64,000 nt of DNA from Dictyophora rubrovolvata (taxonomy: Eukaryota; Basidiomycota; Agaricomycetes; Phallales; Phallaceae), in the NCBI GenBank assembly GCA_029959195.1, contig CP114122.1, forward strand, positions 310,001 to 374,000. Direction: 5' to 3'. This document shows positions 13,101 through 25,000 of the stretch, piece by piece. The translations under genes were made by a program, and so were the position numbers. Under the pieces are notes generated by a model. That model saw nothing but the letters and a program-made list of their open reading frames with translations, ran no database searches and was not told the DNA's origin. How positions within the stretch are numbered: the stretch's first letter is position 1; the number at the start of each line of letters is the position of its first letter.

Positions 13101-14414
13101 AACAGAAGAGAGACAGTATAATTATATACGGTAGAAACGCGCATTTATTGAAGCGTCAGCTCATGGTGGCAATGCAGCAGCCCCCAATACCGATCCTAAG
13201 CGGCAACAATTGAACGAGTTATTCATTGTTAAGCTTATGAATAGATCCTGTGTAAATCTTGAGCGCCATTACATCAATATGCAGGTACGAGCTATGGATG
13301 TTTCCTGTAAAATCGACTCATCCTGGAAAGGAAAAGAAAGTTCTAGCTGTAGCTTGACTGGTTGAAAGGAGATATGCTCCTCTTCACGAATGTCATGATG
13401 GTGTGCTCCTATGAATTATAAAAACGCGCCGGCTGTATCTGTCGATGTCAACACCTGGTTCAATTGAAGGCGACTCAACTAGTTTCTCGTATCATCAATC
13501 TCATTTAAAGCGCAGGGTGCTGCGTGAATCGATCTTGATCATAACGGAGATTATATGAATAGATGAATTGGACGATGTGGCGGGCGGGCGCAAACTTATT
13601 GACAGTCCTTACGGCCAACTCGGTGTATTGGGTATGATAGCAAGCGCTAGATGACTTCAATGGAAAGAACATTGAGTAATGAAAAAAACATGTCCTTACG
13701 AAATACGTCAGTCAAAATGAAATGAGAAGCCTTTATCTGCAGCTGACAGCTAGAACACAGGAAATCCCACAGGATTTCTGCTTTGACATGGAAGTCACCA
13801 TAAGAAGTCATGGGAGTCATTGGACCGAGGGTCATAGCACGATATTAAAGTTAATGGAAGATATGGATCAAGAACATGTCAGATGAGAAGACACCGTGTG
13901 CGAAACAATCGAATGTGCGAGCGGCGTCGTGACCGTGCCAGTGACGAATAAAATTCGGCGACGCTTACAATTTTACTCCGTTCAAAGCATCGGCCGGACC
14001 TTCGGCTAAGTCATATCAAGCGCTCAGCCTTGCCGACAGCACAAGTTTTCAAGTTCTAACGGTTAACTTCGGAATACTGAATACTTTGTTCCGAATCAGA
14101 AATAGGTCTTCGATTTATCATTCATCGCTATCATTGAGTGGGGAATTCAGCATTTCTCATGGGCATCTAACTTAATACTTCCTTTTAGGTACCAACATGT
14201 GAAAACGATAAGACATGTACTAGAGTTGACTCTTATCGGATATTCTCCTACTAATATAGTTATGGCGATAAACTGTCAGACTAGAAGCAACGCGATGGAA
14301 AGTTCTGAATCTGAATATTTGCACCCAAAGAAGGCACAACTGGCATACCTGCACATAAATACTACGGTACAATACACACAAGTGCAAGTTAATCCCGTTA
14401 TCTTTTCCTTCTTC
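10188..14414. other. Gene-poor region of about 4.2 kb
   Basis: AT-rich stretch between the metal ATPase start and the first hydrolase gene. Only short open frames occur (for example 10806-11021, 12010-12225, 12676-12888, 13647-13835). None shows a domain, and neighbouring frames do not join into a convincing spliced protein. The part just above 10187 should hold the ATPase promoter. The 200 bases below 14415 resemble the upstream DNA of the other two hydrolase copies, so they are probably the shared ancestral promoter/5' UTR. Confidence 0.4.
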
Positions 14415-15811
14415 ATGGCTCAGTACGCTCACTTTTCAGATCCAGATCCCGAATGGCTTGTAGCCGCCTCGTCTGTACCAACTTTCTATGTGGAAGATAT
14501 CGTCGATTTCAGGAAGAAATTTATTTCTTTTTGGGAGGAAGCCAATAGTCAACTCGTAGCGGACGCCGATGCACTCGAATGTGGGTTGTTGATTAACAGG
14601 AACCTCTCATCTTATTGTCAATGTTCTTCCAGCGAAGGAGGACAATGTAATTGTCACGAACATTGAGATCAAACAAGACAGCCATTCCATTCCTTGCCGG
14701 ACTTATGTTCCCAAGGTAAAGTCCGAATTGGGTGAGAAAACCGGTGAAAAATTCCCTCTGCTCTATTGGTTGTTCGGAGGCGGTAAGACATGTTAAAATT
14801 CTTGGAACATTCCTTCTCTCGAACAATCACTCATCAGGCTGGGCTTTGGGCACTCTGAACGACAATGACGCCATGTTAAGAGATCTTGCTCTCACTCTAC
14901 GAATCACATGTGTTGCTGTTGCCTATCGTCTTGCTCCTGAGAACCCTTTCCCCGCAGCCATAGATGATGCTTATGCCGGCCTGAAATGGGTAATTAATTA
15001 TATGTAAACTTCTCTGCGTTGTGTCTGTATCTAACGTTTTTTCTTTCACGTAGGCCCTAGCCAACGCAGATAGTATCTCCTTGGATATCGCCAAAGGTGT
15101 TCTCGTCTCAGGACTGTCAGCCGGTGGAAACCTGTCAGCAGTCATTGCGCATAGATCCTTGAAAGATGATGAGCTGCGCGGGAAAATCACCGGTCAACTT
15201 CTCATCGTGCCCGTTCTCATTGCTCATAGCGCATACCCTAACAAGTAAGGCGTCAATAACAAACTCGAAGTGAACCCCACCCTAACTTCTAAAAGATGGA
15301 AGTCTCAGCTTCTTTCAATGGAACAAAATAAAAACTCTATAATACTGTCTAAAAAAACAATGGGACTTTTTTTTGGTACGTTGATTCATAATAATATTTG
15401 TGTCATATGACTTTTAACACTTTCCTAATACCACCGGTCCCATTCAGACGCGTATATAGGTGGCAAACCGGACAATGCATTCCACTCAGATCTAAGCCCT
15501 CTCCTCGCTCCTTCATTTGAAGGTCTTCCTCCAGCATATATTCAAATCGCGGGTGGCGACCCATTGCGCGACGAGTCTTTTCTGTATGAGAAGCTTTTGA
15601 AAGAGGCCGGTGTCAAGACGAAGGTGGATGTGTAAGTCGAAAATGTGAAACAGAAGAACTATTTAAAAATTAATTTTTTTCTTTTTAAAAAAATAGGTAT
15701 CCTGGCGTACCACATGCCTTCCATGCTTTTGCGCCTACTTTCAGTTTGAGCAGAAAGCAAGACGCAGATTTTAAATTAGCTATCAAGTGGCTGTTGGGAA
15801 GATCGAAGTAA
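14415..15811 (+). CDS. Alpha/beta hydrolase fold-3 (HSL-type) esterase, copy 1 (intact)
   Basis: Probable carboxylesterase/lipase of the hormone-sensitive-lipase family; substrate unknown. Seven exons close in frame: 14415-14580, 14633-14782, 14838-14989, 15054-15244, 15296-15375, 15448-15631 and 15697-15811 (1038 nt, 345 residues). Catalytic features visible: nucleophile elbow GLSAGG (Ser), GGDPLRDE (Asp) and VPHAFH (His). The oxyanion-hole motif, normally HGGG, reads FGGG (LLYWLFGGG at the exon 2/3 junction), and the same change is in both paralogues at 25.5 and 28.4 kb. YRLAPENPFPAAIDDAY is the usual family helix after the oxyanion loop. No signal peptide is evident, so it is probably cytosolic. 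Of the three copies this is the only one with every exon length and phase as expected. Confidence 0.88.
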
Positions 15812-16042
15812 ATTTGACTTCCTTCTTTTCCTATGATATTATTGGATGCTTAATCAAGAGTCATTATTTATTCACACAATGGTTATCCTGATAAAGACAG
15901 GGATTTACACGGCGCTTATTAGTTGACAGAGTTCATTCCGGAAACTTGAAACACGTGAAAAATGAATTTTTTGAAATTCCCTATCAGTATGAGAGGGTTT
16001 GTTCTTAGGATATTTAGAAAAGTGAAAGCCAAACTACACCAA

Positions 16043-17685
16043 TCATGTCATTCTTTGCACCACCACGCTATTTTTCAAACCAGCCTGCTCAATTGTTAAA
16101 GAATCATCATTCAAAACACGAACGGGAAACGGTGTCTGAAGGGTGTAAGGTGTTGAAGTCGAACCGGGGCGTGAGCTGAATAATAAAACGCTCAGAAAAA
16201 GGATAATAATATCATATTATCAGGAAACATCTTACGCGTTTATGAAATTTCTAATATCACCCACGGTATGATGAAGATTCATGCGAGCAACGAGCCTATT
16301 TGAAAGCTTAAGGAATAATAAATGATGGATAGAGAGTACGGCCACGCTACCTTGAGCCGTCAGCGAACCGAACTTGAACGCTCGTAGTCGGCAACGTCTG
16401 GTCGACTTCAAATTTCATCGAGCTCTCTTCTGGTGGTGCCGATTTAGTTGGTCCGGGGAATGCTCCTGGAGCTAAATGAAAAAGATGGGGTTGTGCTCTT
16501 TGAGCTTTTCCTTGGGTTCAGTATCAAAAACCACTTACGGGTCGGTTCAGCAGAAGAACTGCTAATGATTTGAGGAACAACCGAACCAAGCCGGTTTCCT
16601 TGACCTTCAAAAGCGGCAAGAGGACGAGGTGGAGGTGGGATATAATCCTCGTTCACTCGTCTAGTCACTCGGAGTTCCACAGGTTGACCCAAATTAACGT
16701 TCAAAAAGTGTGGAGGCGCATGCCTATCAACATGTGGTTAGATTATGAGGCGACTACATCATGTGATTCAACTAACCCCGCGTTTATTTCATCTAGTAAT
16801 TGCTCGTTGCCAGGTTGATCATATCGCATTAAAGGACCGTCTTGAACGCTGAAACCATTTCTCCAGAAGGTGATGTGGCGGGTAGCGACTTCTTGATCGA
16901 CTTCCGCTTCGTCCGCTGAGATAATTAGATGTCAGAAACAAAAGTCAACGAAGGATAAAGAGTGAGATTTCACGCTGTGCGTTTGGATCAGGGATGAATG
17001 ACGATTCGACCTCATCGGAGCCGAGTGTGTAGCCTGAACCACGGAATGGACCGGCAGAAGTTGCAGCGGGCAGAGGGGTAGCAGCAGCTCTATGTAAGTG
17101 GTCAGCATTGAAAAAAAGTGTTCTTCTTTGACGTGAATTCACATACTCTGCAGCTTTTCTGAGAATATCGCGGACTACGTGTGGACCCGATCGATGTTCA
17201 GGATTTTCAACAGACAAACCACTTCACACACGTGAGTGAGGTCCGGAAGTAGAACTGAATGAGTGGAATCATCTTTACCTTCGTTCTCCTCCAGCATACC
17301 AATTCTCACTGTCGCGATCTTGACCTTCTGGGCCGTCATCGTCGTCATCATCGCTTGCATGGCCGCTACCACCAAAACCACCACCACCACCTGACGGATT
17401 CGCCGATGAGCTCAAATCGCGTAAAGTAGCAAAACGACTATTAGAATTAGGTGCGCTTCCTCTGATCACGGAAAAGAAAAACATTGAACATTCGTCAGCA
17501 ATCTACCCAAAACTGAATGAATCTCACCTAGAACTGGAAGGAGTCTGTGACGTTGCCCCAATTCTTCCAATGCGTGGGGGCTGATTAGGACGATTCCACG
17601 ACGACGGTAAAGGCTCCGAGTGACCTCCTCCTAAGGAATGACCCCCAGGTGTAGTCCTGTTAGTGTTATCATTGGGATTCGACAT
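16043..17685 (-). CDS. SHP1: p47/Shp1-like UBX-domain cofactor of Cdc48/p97
   Basis: Adaptor that links ubiquitinated or membrane-fusion substrates to the AAA ATPase Cdc48. The N-terminus begins [15 protein letters not shown] and includes FATLRDL and a Gly-rich plus Asp-rich stretch ([16 protein letters not shown]), followed by ENWYAGGER, as seen in p47 proteins. Next are [14 protein letters not shown] and a SEP domain (ITFW-type start, [17 protein letters not shown], then [14 protein letters not shown]). The end is a UBX domain ([38 protein letters not shown], ending VVVQRMT). At least six exons. An N-terminal UBA domain, usual in p47, is not visible from this start codon; it may be lost or coded by an upstream exon I could not find. 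Ends 230 bases from hydrolase copy 1, tail to tail. Confidence 0.9.
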
Positions 17686-17902
17686 TGCAGTTGGAGGGCG
17701 GCGTTGACCAAGTCTCCAATTCCCTGCACCAAGCAGGGTTCTACATGTCACTAGTGTCACTCGGAAGTAAATTCTGGTGTTAAATCTGGAGCCCAATCTG
17801 ACCTTGAAATTACATATAAGAAAAGAGGACTGTGGCGTCTGTGGGCGTTTTTTCGTTTTATTACGTAAAATTAACGTAAGCAAGAAAGTTGCTCTTTAGT
17901 GC

Positions 17903-17984
17903 GCGAGGCGCAGCCGAGCAGTCGTTGTTAGCCAATCGCGAGTTGCCGGGACGGGCTGTTGACCAATCGCGAGGCGCAGCCGAG
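17903..17984. promoter_or_regulatory. Direct repeat with two CCAAT boxes upstream of SHP1
   Basis: The 16-base unit GCGAGGCGCAGCCGAG occurs at 17903-17918 and again at 17969-17984. CCAATCGCGAG occurs at about 17932 and 17963. The block lies roughly 220-300 bases upstream of the SHP1 start codon. CCAAT is the binding core of the fungal HAP/NF-Y complex; a regulatory role is inference from position and repetition. Confidence 0.35.
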
Positions 17985-18466
17985 TCGCAGGTGAATGCGA
18001 GTGAATAAGCGCAAGTCAACACTCCCACTCAAATGCATTTACCAAATTCGAGGCCCTTCCAGTTCTACAGTGAATTAACATGAGCAACCACTGAGATATA
18101 AAATTGGGTTACTGAGATAAATACAAGTAAAATATTAGGATAGAACAAACTATTTGAGAATAACTTGAGATTGATTTGAGAGATTATAGGGCTCTAAAAA
18201 TCATAATTTAATGAGTTTATTTGTAGAGCAAAGCCGAAAAACATGTATATATTTTTGTGAAAATTAGTAAAGTGTAGTATATAACTTTGCTAAGTATTGA
18301 CTTTTGGGATATGAGCTACATGGAATATATGGGGAGACAGATAATGTATGGGGGCAGCTTTGTGTTACATACAGCATTCAGGTGAGCTCCTGACTATTTC
18401 TGAGAAAGTCTGGGATGGAGGATGAGTGTGGGATGAGGGACTTTGTCAGGGCTACTCACTCAGACA

Positions 18467-18505
18467 CTAGAGGGAGGGGATCCTAAGTTGAAAACCTCCC
18501 TCTAG
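18467..18505. repeat. Inverted repeat, 11-base arms
   Basis: CTAGAGGGAGG at 18467-18477 is perfectly complementary to CCTCCCTCTAG at 18495-18505, with a 17-base loop. It sits in the purine-rich block and may be a structured remnant of a mobile element. Confidence 0.4.
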
Positions 18506-19220
18506 GGACTACAGACTATATACAATGAAAGATCATGAAACTACTGTGTGATGTTTGTGTTCATAAGCCCAAATGTCCAGACTACAGTCTCAAATCCAGG
18601 CCCAGCCATAGGCTGTGGCACTAAAGGTATGCGAGTGCCAGAGGTGCAAGTAGAAGGAAGCAGGTGAATAGAGGGGACGAAGGATAAAGAGAGGGAAATA
18701 TGATATGAAAGGAATAAATATGAATGTTGTGAGTATGAACTGAATATAATATGTAGGAAATAGGGGGCATAGCATTAGCATACCCTGACAGCATATGTGA
18801 AGATGTTATCACAAGGTATTTATTCTATTATCTAATAATATGTAATACTACAAATGTCTGGAATTTTTTTAATAGAAACCAAGTACGAATGTTGGAGTAT
18901 TTAGAACACAGAGATTTAAATTTCAATAATAAAAATAGTCTTCAAAGCCACCAGCTCAGATTAAGCCTTGCACACGGGCGCGGCTTGCCACGCATAATAC
19001 ACCCTAGTTTTATACAGCAAAGCTTCGGGGAGTTTCTATTACCTAATTGTGTTAAATTGCATATCGTTTCCTAAGCAAGTAGTTTAGGCATAAAATTTGT
19101 TTTTTTCTTTCAAAACTATGGGGAATCCTTTTTACCCATTTCAACTCTTCATCCGAATTTCTTGGTGCAGGGATTTGCCGCTCAAGGCGGTACTGGTTAG
19201 TAATCCGCGTCTATTTCACA

Positions 19221-20569
19221 ATGTCCCCAATTCACCTAGCTTTCGATCTTTACGGGACTCTGCTCGATACATCCTCTGTTGCAAAGAAACTCGCCGAGCA
19301 TTTACCAAAGGATGCTGATGTGGATCGTATAACTGCTGAATGGAGAAAACATCAACTCGAGTGAGATTTATGATGATATTTTTGAACGGGATTGTCTCAT
19401 CTGTTTGAAGGTATTCATGGAGAACTGTAGCTATGGGTATGTGTGCTCAGCATTTAGATGACTGGCTATCGAAAGCTCAACATTACCGTTTTGATTATTG
19501 ACAGGACGCTACGAGAACTTTGAAAGCCTGACCCGCAAGAGTCTGGTTCATGCAACCGACGAAGCAGGGTATCATTTGGATATTTTAGCCATTCAAGATA
19601 TCATCACCGCATATGACAAACTCGATTCGTAGGTATTTCTCCACCATCACAACCATCCAGAGTTATTGATGGTTTTTATCTCGACCCTTTATTCGTCTGT
19701 AGATTCCCTGATGTATATCCTGCTTTGGAGAAGATAGGCACCTTGTCAGGTGTGTCCTGCGTGGTCTTTAGTAACGGTACGTGTCAGGGTGAAACGTTCA
19801 AGTCGCTGTATTTCAAAGACTACGTACTGGTCTTATCTTGATGTTTTACCTAACGTTCTGGTCAGGTACCGAAAAGGTTTGCATCGGTCTTTCTCCCGCT
19901 TTATCATTATTCGTGGTGGCGCTCGAGCTCGAGTATGCCACAGTGTCGTAGCATGTATGCCATATATCAAATGCACGATTGCAATCCTAATTGGAATCGT
20001 GGTATGTGCTACAGGGCGACCTAATATATTTCTCCTTCTATTTTAAATGCCCCGTGAACTGACAAGCCGAAACAATCTGGTTAGATGGTCGGCAATTCCA
20101 TCAGAAATGTCACAAGTTTATCGAGCTTCGGGAACAGAACGCTTGGTCAGCTTTCCCATATTGTAGTCGACGACGTCAAATCGTTCAAGCCTTTCCCAAT
20201 GGTGTATGAATATCTTGCGACGAAAATAGGTCAAGGAGAAACCGGTGATCGGCAAAATATTTGGTTGATTAGCGGGTGAGTACCAGATCTATGCATGAAC
20301 CAAGTTTTTTTTTCCTCCTGCGGGTTTCTTCCCGCCGATGATGAGACGACCTGCAGAAGGAAAAAATATTTCCAGTCTGATTGTTATCGTCTTCTGACTA
20401 TTGATTTGTGGGTCGTAGCAATGCTTTCGATGTCGTTGGAGCACGCAATGCAGGGCTAAACGCAATCTGGGTTGACAGAGCAGGCAAAGGATGGGTCGAC
20501 CAGCTTGGGAATCCCACTGCAATTGTAAGTAGCCTAGAAGAAGTGGCAGATATCATCGCCAAATTGTAA
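19221..20569 (+). CDS. Haloacid dehalogenase (type II)-like HAD hydrolase
   Basis: HAD-superfamily hydrolase close to L-2-haloacid dehalogenases; the true substrate in fungi is unknown. Seven exons close in frame: 19221-19360, 19411-19436, 19505-19628, 19703-19776, 19866-19876, 20085-20275 and 20419-20569 (717 nt, 238 residues). Motif I is FDLYGTLLD (nucleophile Asp, with Tyr in the usual type II place), motif II is VVFSNGT (Ser), a Lys lies in VDDVKSFKP, and the acidic motif is SGNAFDVVGARNAGL followed by WVDRAGKGW. Exon 5 is only 11 nt and supplies the residues joining FSNG to the next exon (GTEK/MVGNSIRN); without it the frame breaks. The intron after it is unusually long for this window (208 nt). 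Confidence 0.9.
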
Positions 20570-20678
20570 ATCTGTAACATTTTATTTCATTGTGAGGCCT
20601 GTATACATATCAAGCCCGTTTCTGATTACATAACCTGCCACATTATTGATAGCAGGCCCGGACAGGGTTCTCATCAAG

Positions 20679-21807
20679 ATGAATTTGGAAAATGGACAAG
20701 TCTACCCTGCTAATCTGGACTCTACTAATAATAAGAAGCTTTCCGGATCAAATCTCATAACATACCCTGCTGAGGACCCTCCTCCTTCACCACCACCCGC
20801 CATGCCCGCCCAACCTCAGATTCTTAAAGATCGTTTATATGTTGGCAATCTACATCCCTCCGTCGATGAGTAAGTGCTGTTGTTTGCTGTACTTAAGCTG
20901 TATGAACATGTTGTTCTACTAGATATCTTCTTGCTCAGATTTTTTCCAAGTACGGGAAAATATTGAAAATGGACTTTCTGTTCTATAAGACGGGACCGCA
21001 AAAAGGAAAGCCTCGGGGCTATTCTTTTATCGAATTTAACACACAAGACGTATGTGCTTTGCTGCCACGTCTCCTTCCTTTGGAAACCCTCATCGTCTTT
21101 TCTTGTAGGCGGCCATAAATGCTCATGCAACACTCAATGATAAACTCTTACGAGGACGCAGAATGGTCGTTACCTTTGCTCATAAAGTATGTTCATAGCT
21201 CGTCTTCTTCTCTTGTCTCTTTGATACGTACTGTTCAGGCTCCTCAATCTGATACTTCCCGTCCCACAAAACGATCGACAGACACGTCAAGGCCGACAAC
21301 ATTATCTTTATTGAAAGGGCAAGGGAAACCATCTGCGTAAGCTCTCGCTGTTTGACAGCGGGTTTGGTTCTCATTGTTACTCAGGACGAAAGACCGTATA
21401 GCAGCTCTTGAAGCCAAACTAAGACAAATGGAAGAACAGTCTACTCATACACCAGTACTACCTCAGTCACTTAGTTCGAGTGCGGGTGTCTTGTGGATGT
21501 CGGCATGCGTTCCCACACCCGCATCCAATCCAGATTCACCAACACCCCTTCCTCGTGGTTCATCAACTTCATTTCCATCATCAATACCGGAACCCCAGCC
21601 ATTAACAATCTTCCCATTATCCTTACCTCCAAAGCCCCTAGTCTCAACAATGCCGACAGTGCCCTCCGACGGAGCACAACGGAAGCCAGGCATACGAACT
21701 GGTCCAAGTATCAAATCAAAGTACGCTCAAACTTCTTGGCTTGAGTATAAATTTACACATTGCTCATTGTTTTCCCTTTTCTCAGATGTGGCACACCTTT
21801 CGTATAG
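20679..21807 (+). CDS. RBM18-like RNA-binding protein (single RRM)
   Basis: Probable RNA-binding protein. The RRM runs from RLYVGNLHPSVDE (RNP2) through IFSKYGKILKMDFLFYKTGP to RGYSFIEFNTQDAA (RNP1) and RGRRMVVTFAHK. The DFLFYKTG...KGKPRGYSF pattern matches RBM18 (human and fission-yeast type), an uncharacterised family. After the RRM there is a short coiled segment (DRIAALEAKLRQMEEQ) and a Ser/Pro-rich tail. Exon 1 ends at 20869; introns then follow after VDE, after NTQD, after AHK and after GKPSA. The last intron I propose starts after SIKSK and leads to a short final exon ending at 21807. The start could instead be MPAQPQIL at about 20802. Confidence 0.8.
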
Positions 21808-22235
21808 CGCGTACTATATTTCAGCTAATATTGATCAATATTAGACCTTGGGTTTGGCGATCTTAGTCCAAACCCTTTAAAGCACGTAAATCATTGTTTC
21901 TTTCCTGGATGATCCCTTGTTCAAAATTTTACAGTTTTGCGATTATTCTGATTGCCGACTATGTATTGCAAATCCGTGAGCGCAGAACTAGCCAAAACTA
22001 GCCAAAACTGGTCGACGCTCAGTTTCAAAGTGTATTACGGGTGAGACATAAATATGTATACATCAATCCTTTCGGGGAGAGAATAGTGAAGATGTAATTA
22101 CGATCTGAAACTGAGAATCACCATGGCCTAGGAACCCTCAAATTGTCCGGGAGTAGATGAACAATTGCTACAACGCAGGAGAGTTTATTAAAGTACACTA
22201 TTATTAATGGCTGCGTTCTTATAGTATACATACTT
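21808..22235. other. Convergent 3' intergenic region
   Basis: About 430 AT-rich bases between the stop codons of the RBM18-like (+) and Rsc7-like (-) genes. Nothing beyond presumed 3' UTRs is seen. Confidence 0.4.
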
Positions 22236-25000
22236 TTATACTATTACCCCTCTCTCCCTCTCCCTCTCCCTTTCAACCCTCTTAGCCTCCCACGTCTCAG
22301 CATCCCTAACTAACCGCATCATCTCCTCATGCTTTTTCTTCTCATTAAAAGGCTGGTAATCAACGACGTTATCAACATAAGCTATACCCCATGCACCCGC
22401 TCCAACTCGAGAACCTGCCAACAAAGGGAGATGAGAAGCTGACGATTTGACTTCCCATGTTGCGTTAGTTGGTTGCGTGTCTGTTCGATCTATAATATAA
22501 GAGGGGTGAAGGATGAGTCGAGAGTGTGAGAGGGAGATTTGTGATGCGAACGTACAATGGATAAGACCTGTGTGTGGCTCGTATACGCCAATGGGATGTC
22601 GTGGTCCTTGAGGTCGTGACTGGATTAGACGCAGTTTCGCCTTTTTTTCTTCATCATCAGGAGCAGCAGAAACACCGTTAACTGGACCAGGAACAGGTGT
22701 GGGTACAGGCGTAGGTGTAGGCGCGAGAAGGGGAGCAGGTGGGAGTGACGGGGGGACGGGACCGGGGGTGCTCCTCTGAAAGACATGTGGAAGCGACGGC
22801 GGAGGCGGTGGGAATGGAGCAGGTATAGCTGCACCACCACTCGATTCTTTCTCTCCTTCCCGCTCATGCACAGAAATACCGCCCCATCTCTCCTTCCTCG
22901 CCCTCGTCCACTCTTCATTCCACTCCAGCACTTTAACACTCGCGGCCCACATCCAATTCTCTCGGTCGACACCATCACGCATAATGGCCATCTTCTTCAC
23001 CATGCTCAAGTCGCCATCGAACGGGCCTAGTCCATTCCCTCCGAAAAAGGTTGTAGGGCCACCTGGCTTGTATAGCATTGGACCGCCTCCTCCGCCACCC
23101 CCGCCCCCTCCGGCGCCTCCCAAACCACCACCCGCACCGAATCCTGAGCGTGTACCGCCAGGACCTAGACCGTCGAGATGACCTTGTGTTAGAATCGGGT
23201 CTTTGGTGGTTGCGTAGCTTAGAAGTTCGGTTAGTTCACCGACTGGATCACCCGGTTTGAGACCTTTTGCTGTGATTTCGGTGAGAACTTTGGATTCGTA
23301 GTAGTCGTCTACTATCCATCGTCCATCTATTTAAAAAGAGAGAGGTCAATTTTTCAGAACAAAGATCATATATCAACGAAAAGGGAGTTTATTTGAACCT
23401 TTGATCATTTTCGCACCATGCCTTTTATATGCACTGCGAGCCGTAACGAGTGTAACGCTCCTTGTGCGCATGTGCGATGGAATAACGCCCTTGATAATCA
23501 GATCGTCCTTTTCAGGTTGCGTACATATCAGCTTTAGCATGAGTGGATTGCGTCGGAAGTAGTATAGCGAGTCTTTGTAGCCCGACGTACGTGCCGCCTC
23601 AATGGCAAGCATGTATTGTCTTGTCGGATGACGTTGCGGGAGAATAAACGTTTGAGCTTTAAACTGTCTGCCTGTTTTGTTATGAGAGACCGTCGTGCGA
23701 TAAGGATGTAGCTAGAATACGAACCGTCTTGAAGGACACCGTCTTTGTTAATCTTTTCATCTCCTTTGGGATCATCTTCCGTAACGAGTTCATCGTTCTC
23801 CACTAAATAATCCACATCGCCCACTTTAAGGTACTGTTTAACAGGAGGAGCTACAGTAAAAAAAAAAAACTTTAGAATAAGATTAAGAGTCTCAAAACAA
23901 GAAAACTTACCATCTGTATCGCCAGCACCAGCACCGTGCCCACCTCTTCCACGACCCCGCCCTCTTCCTCTCCCGCGTCCTCTTCCAGGTGTACCAGCTA
24001 CAGAACTCCCTCTCACCCTCCCAGGTACCGCTCTCGAGCCGCGCGGTCGTCCACGCGGTCTACCCCGCCCGCGTTTGAGACCAGCAGGAGCCTCGAATTC
24101 AGGATCATCCCCGCCGTCAGAAGAAGGTGCAGCAGAACGCAATGAGACTGAGTGAGAGCGGGACGTCAAGTCCTTTTGTTGTTGGTTTAACAGCGCGTCG
24201 AGGTCGGCTTCGTTGTCCCCTTCACCTTCACCTTCACCTTCACCATCGTCACCTTCACCCTCTACGCCACCATCGTCATCCTCGCCGTCACCTTCAGCTT
24301 CAGCTTCTTCGCCGTCGTCCATTTCTGCATCGGCGTCGGGGTCTGCTTCGGCATCCCCTTCATCCCCTTCCCCTTCTTCACCAGCCTCGCCATTAGCGTC
24401 GACGTCAGCCATCTCAACATCCTCTCTACCCACTTCTTCTTCTTCTCCGTCTTCTCCTTCTTCTTCTTCTTCCTCCTCTTCCTCCTCTTCCTCGGCCCTC
24501 ACAGCGACAACCTCCTTGCTTTTGCCCTTGCCCTTGCCCTTGATTTCGACCTTCCTAGATCCTCTTTCACCCTCAACCTCACCCTCCCCCGAAGAAACAA
24601 ACCCAGTGCCAGATCGAGACCTAGTATCTGACCTGGCATCCTCTTCTCCCGCCTCTCCTTCATCCTCACCCTCCTCTTCTTCGTCTTCTTCCGGAGGAGG
24701 AGGAGGTTGCGGCGGTCGAACGCGCAGCTGCACTCTCCTCGTACTCGTCCGTGGCGGTACCGAGGTCGACGCCGTTGAGGTATTAACGCTATTCCGTGCG
24801 CGCGTGCTGCTCCTCGTCGGGGTCGGGGTCGGGATCATAGTATATCCCGCAGAACCTGCTTTTTTCGATACAGACCCAGACGGGCGCCCCCTACCCCTTA
24901 AAGTTTGAGTTGGGGTAGAAGGTGCTTGAATTTCACTCTGATTCTGGTTTTGATTTTGGGAGGCGGCATGTGTAATTTTGATTCTGCGTAGAGACGACAT
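22236..25000 (-). CDS. Rsc7/Swp82-type subunit of an RSC or SWI/SNF chromatin remodeller
   Basis: Nuclear subunit of a chromatin-remodelling complex (Npl6/Rsc7-Swp82 family). The N-terminal part, up to about residue 370, is disordered: a Thr/Arg-rich start, a very long Glu/Asp/Gly-rich acidic block (24650-24200), then AT-hook-like RGRPRGRPRG and a Gly-Arg repeat at about 24080-23945. The conserved family core follows: VKQYLKVGDVDYLVENDELV, RQFKAQTFILPQR, MLAIEAARTSGYKDSLYYFRR, LICTQPEKDDLI and SVTLVTARSAYKRHGAKMI, then DGRWIVDDYYESKV. The C-terminus has a Gly/Pro run (near 23100), GGPTTFFGGNG, and a final Glu/Arg-rich helix. Introns lie near 23910-23850, 23740-23660, 23395-23330 and 22553-22490 (GLIH/YRTDTQPTN). 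Confidence 0.88.

Larger units (their letters stand above)
17686..19220. other. Divergent intergenic region between SHP1 and the HAD gene
   Basis: About 1.5 kb, AT-rich from 18.0 to 18.9 kb. It holds the SHP1 promoter repeat at 17903-17984 and an 11-base inverted repeat at 18467-18505, described separately. Between 18300 and 18830 the plus strand is unusually purine-rich (many GGGA/GAGG blocks) and looks unlike the flanks, perhaps an old retroelement remnant, but I see no reverse transcriptase, LTR pair or target duplication. Confidence 0.35.

Noticed and set aside
13570-13835. Possible small three-exon gene on the minus strand starting MTLGPMTPMTSYGD
   Set aside because: Two canonical-looking introns can be drawn but the product would be about 62 residues, with no domain and no paralogue in the window.
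24213-24908. Ser/Pro-rich open frame on the plus strand
   Set aside because: Exact shadow of the Glu/Asp-rich block of the Rsc7-like gene.
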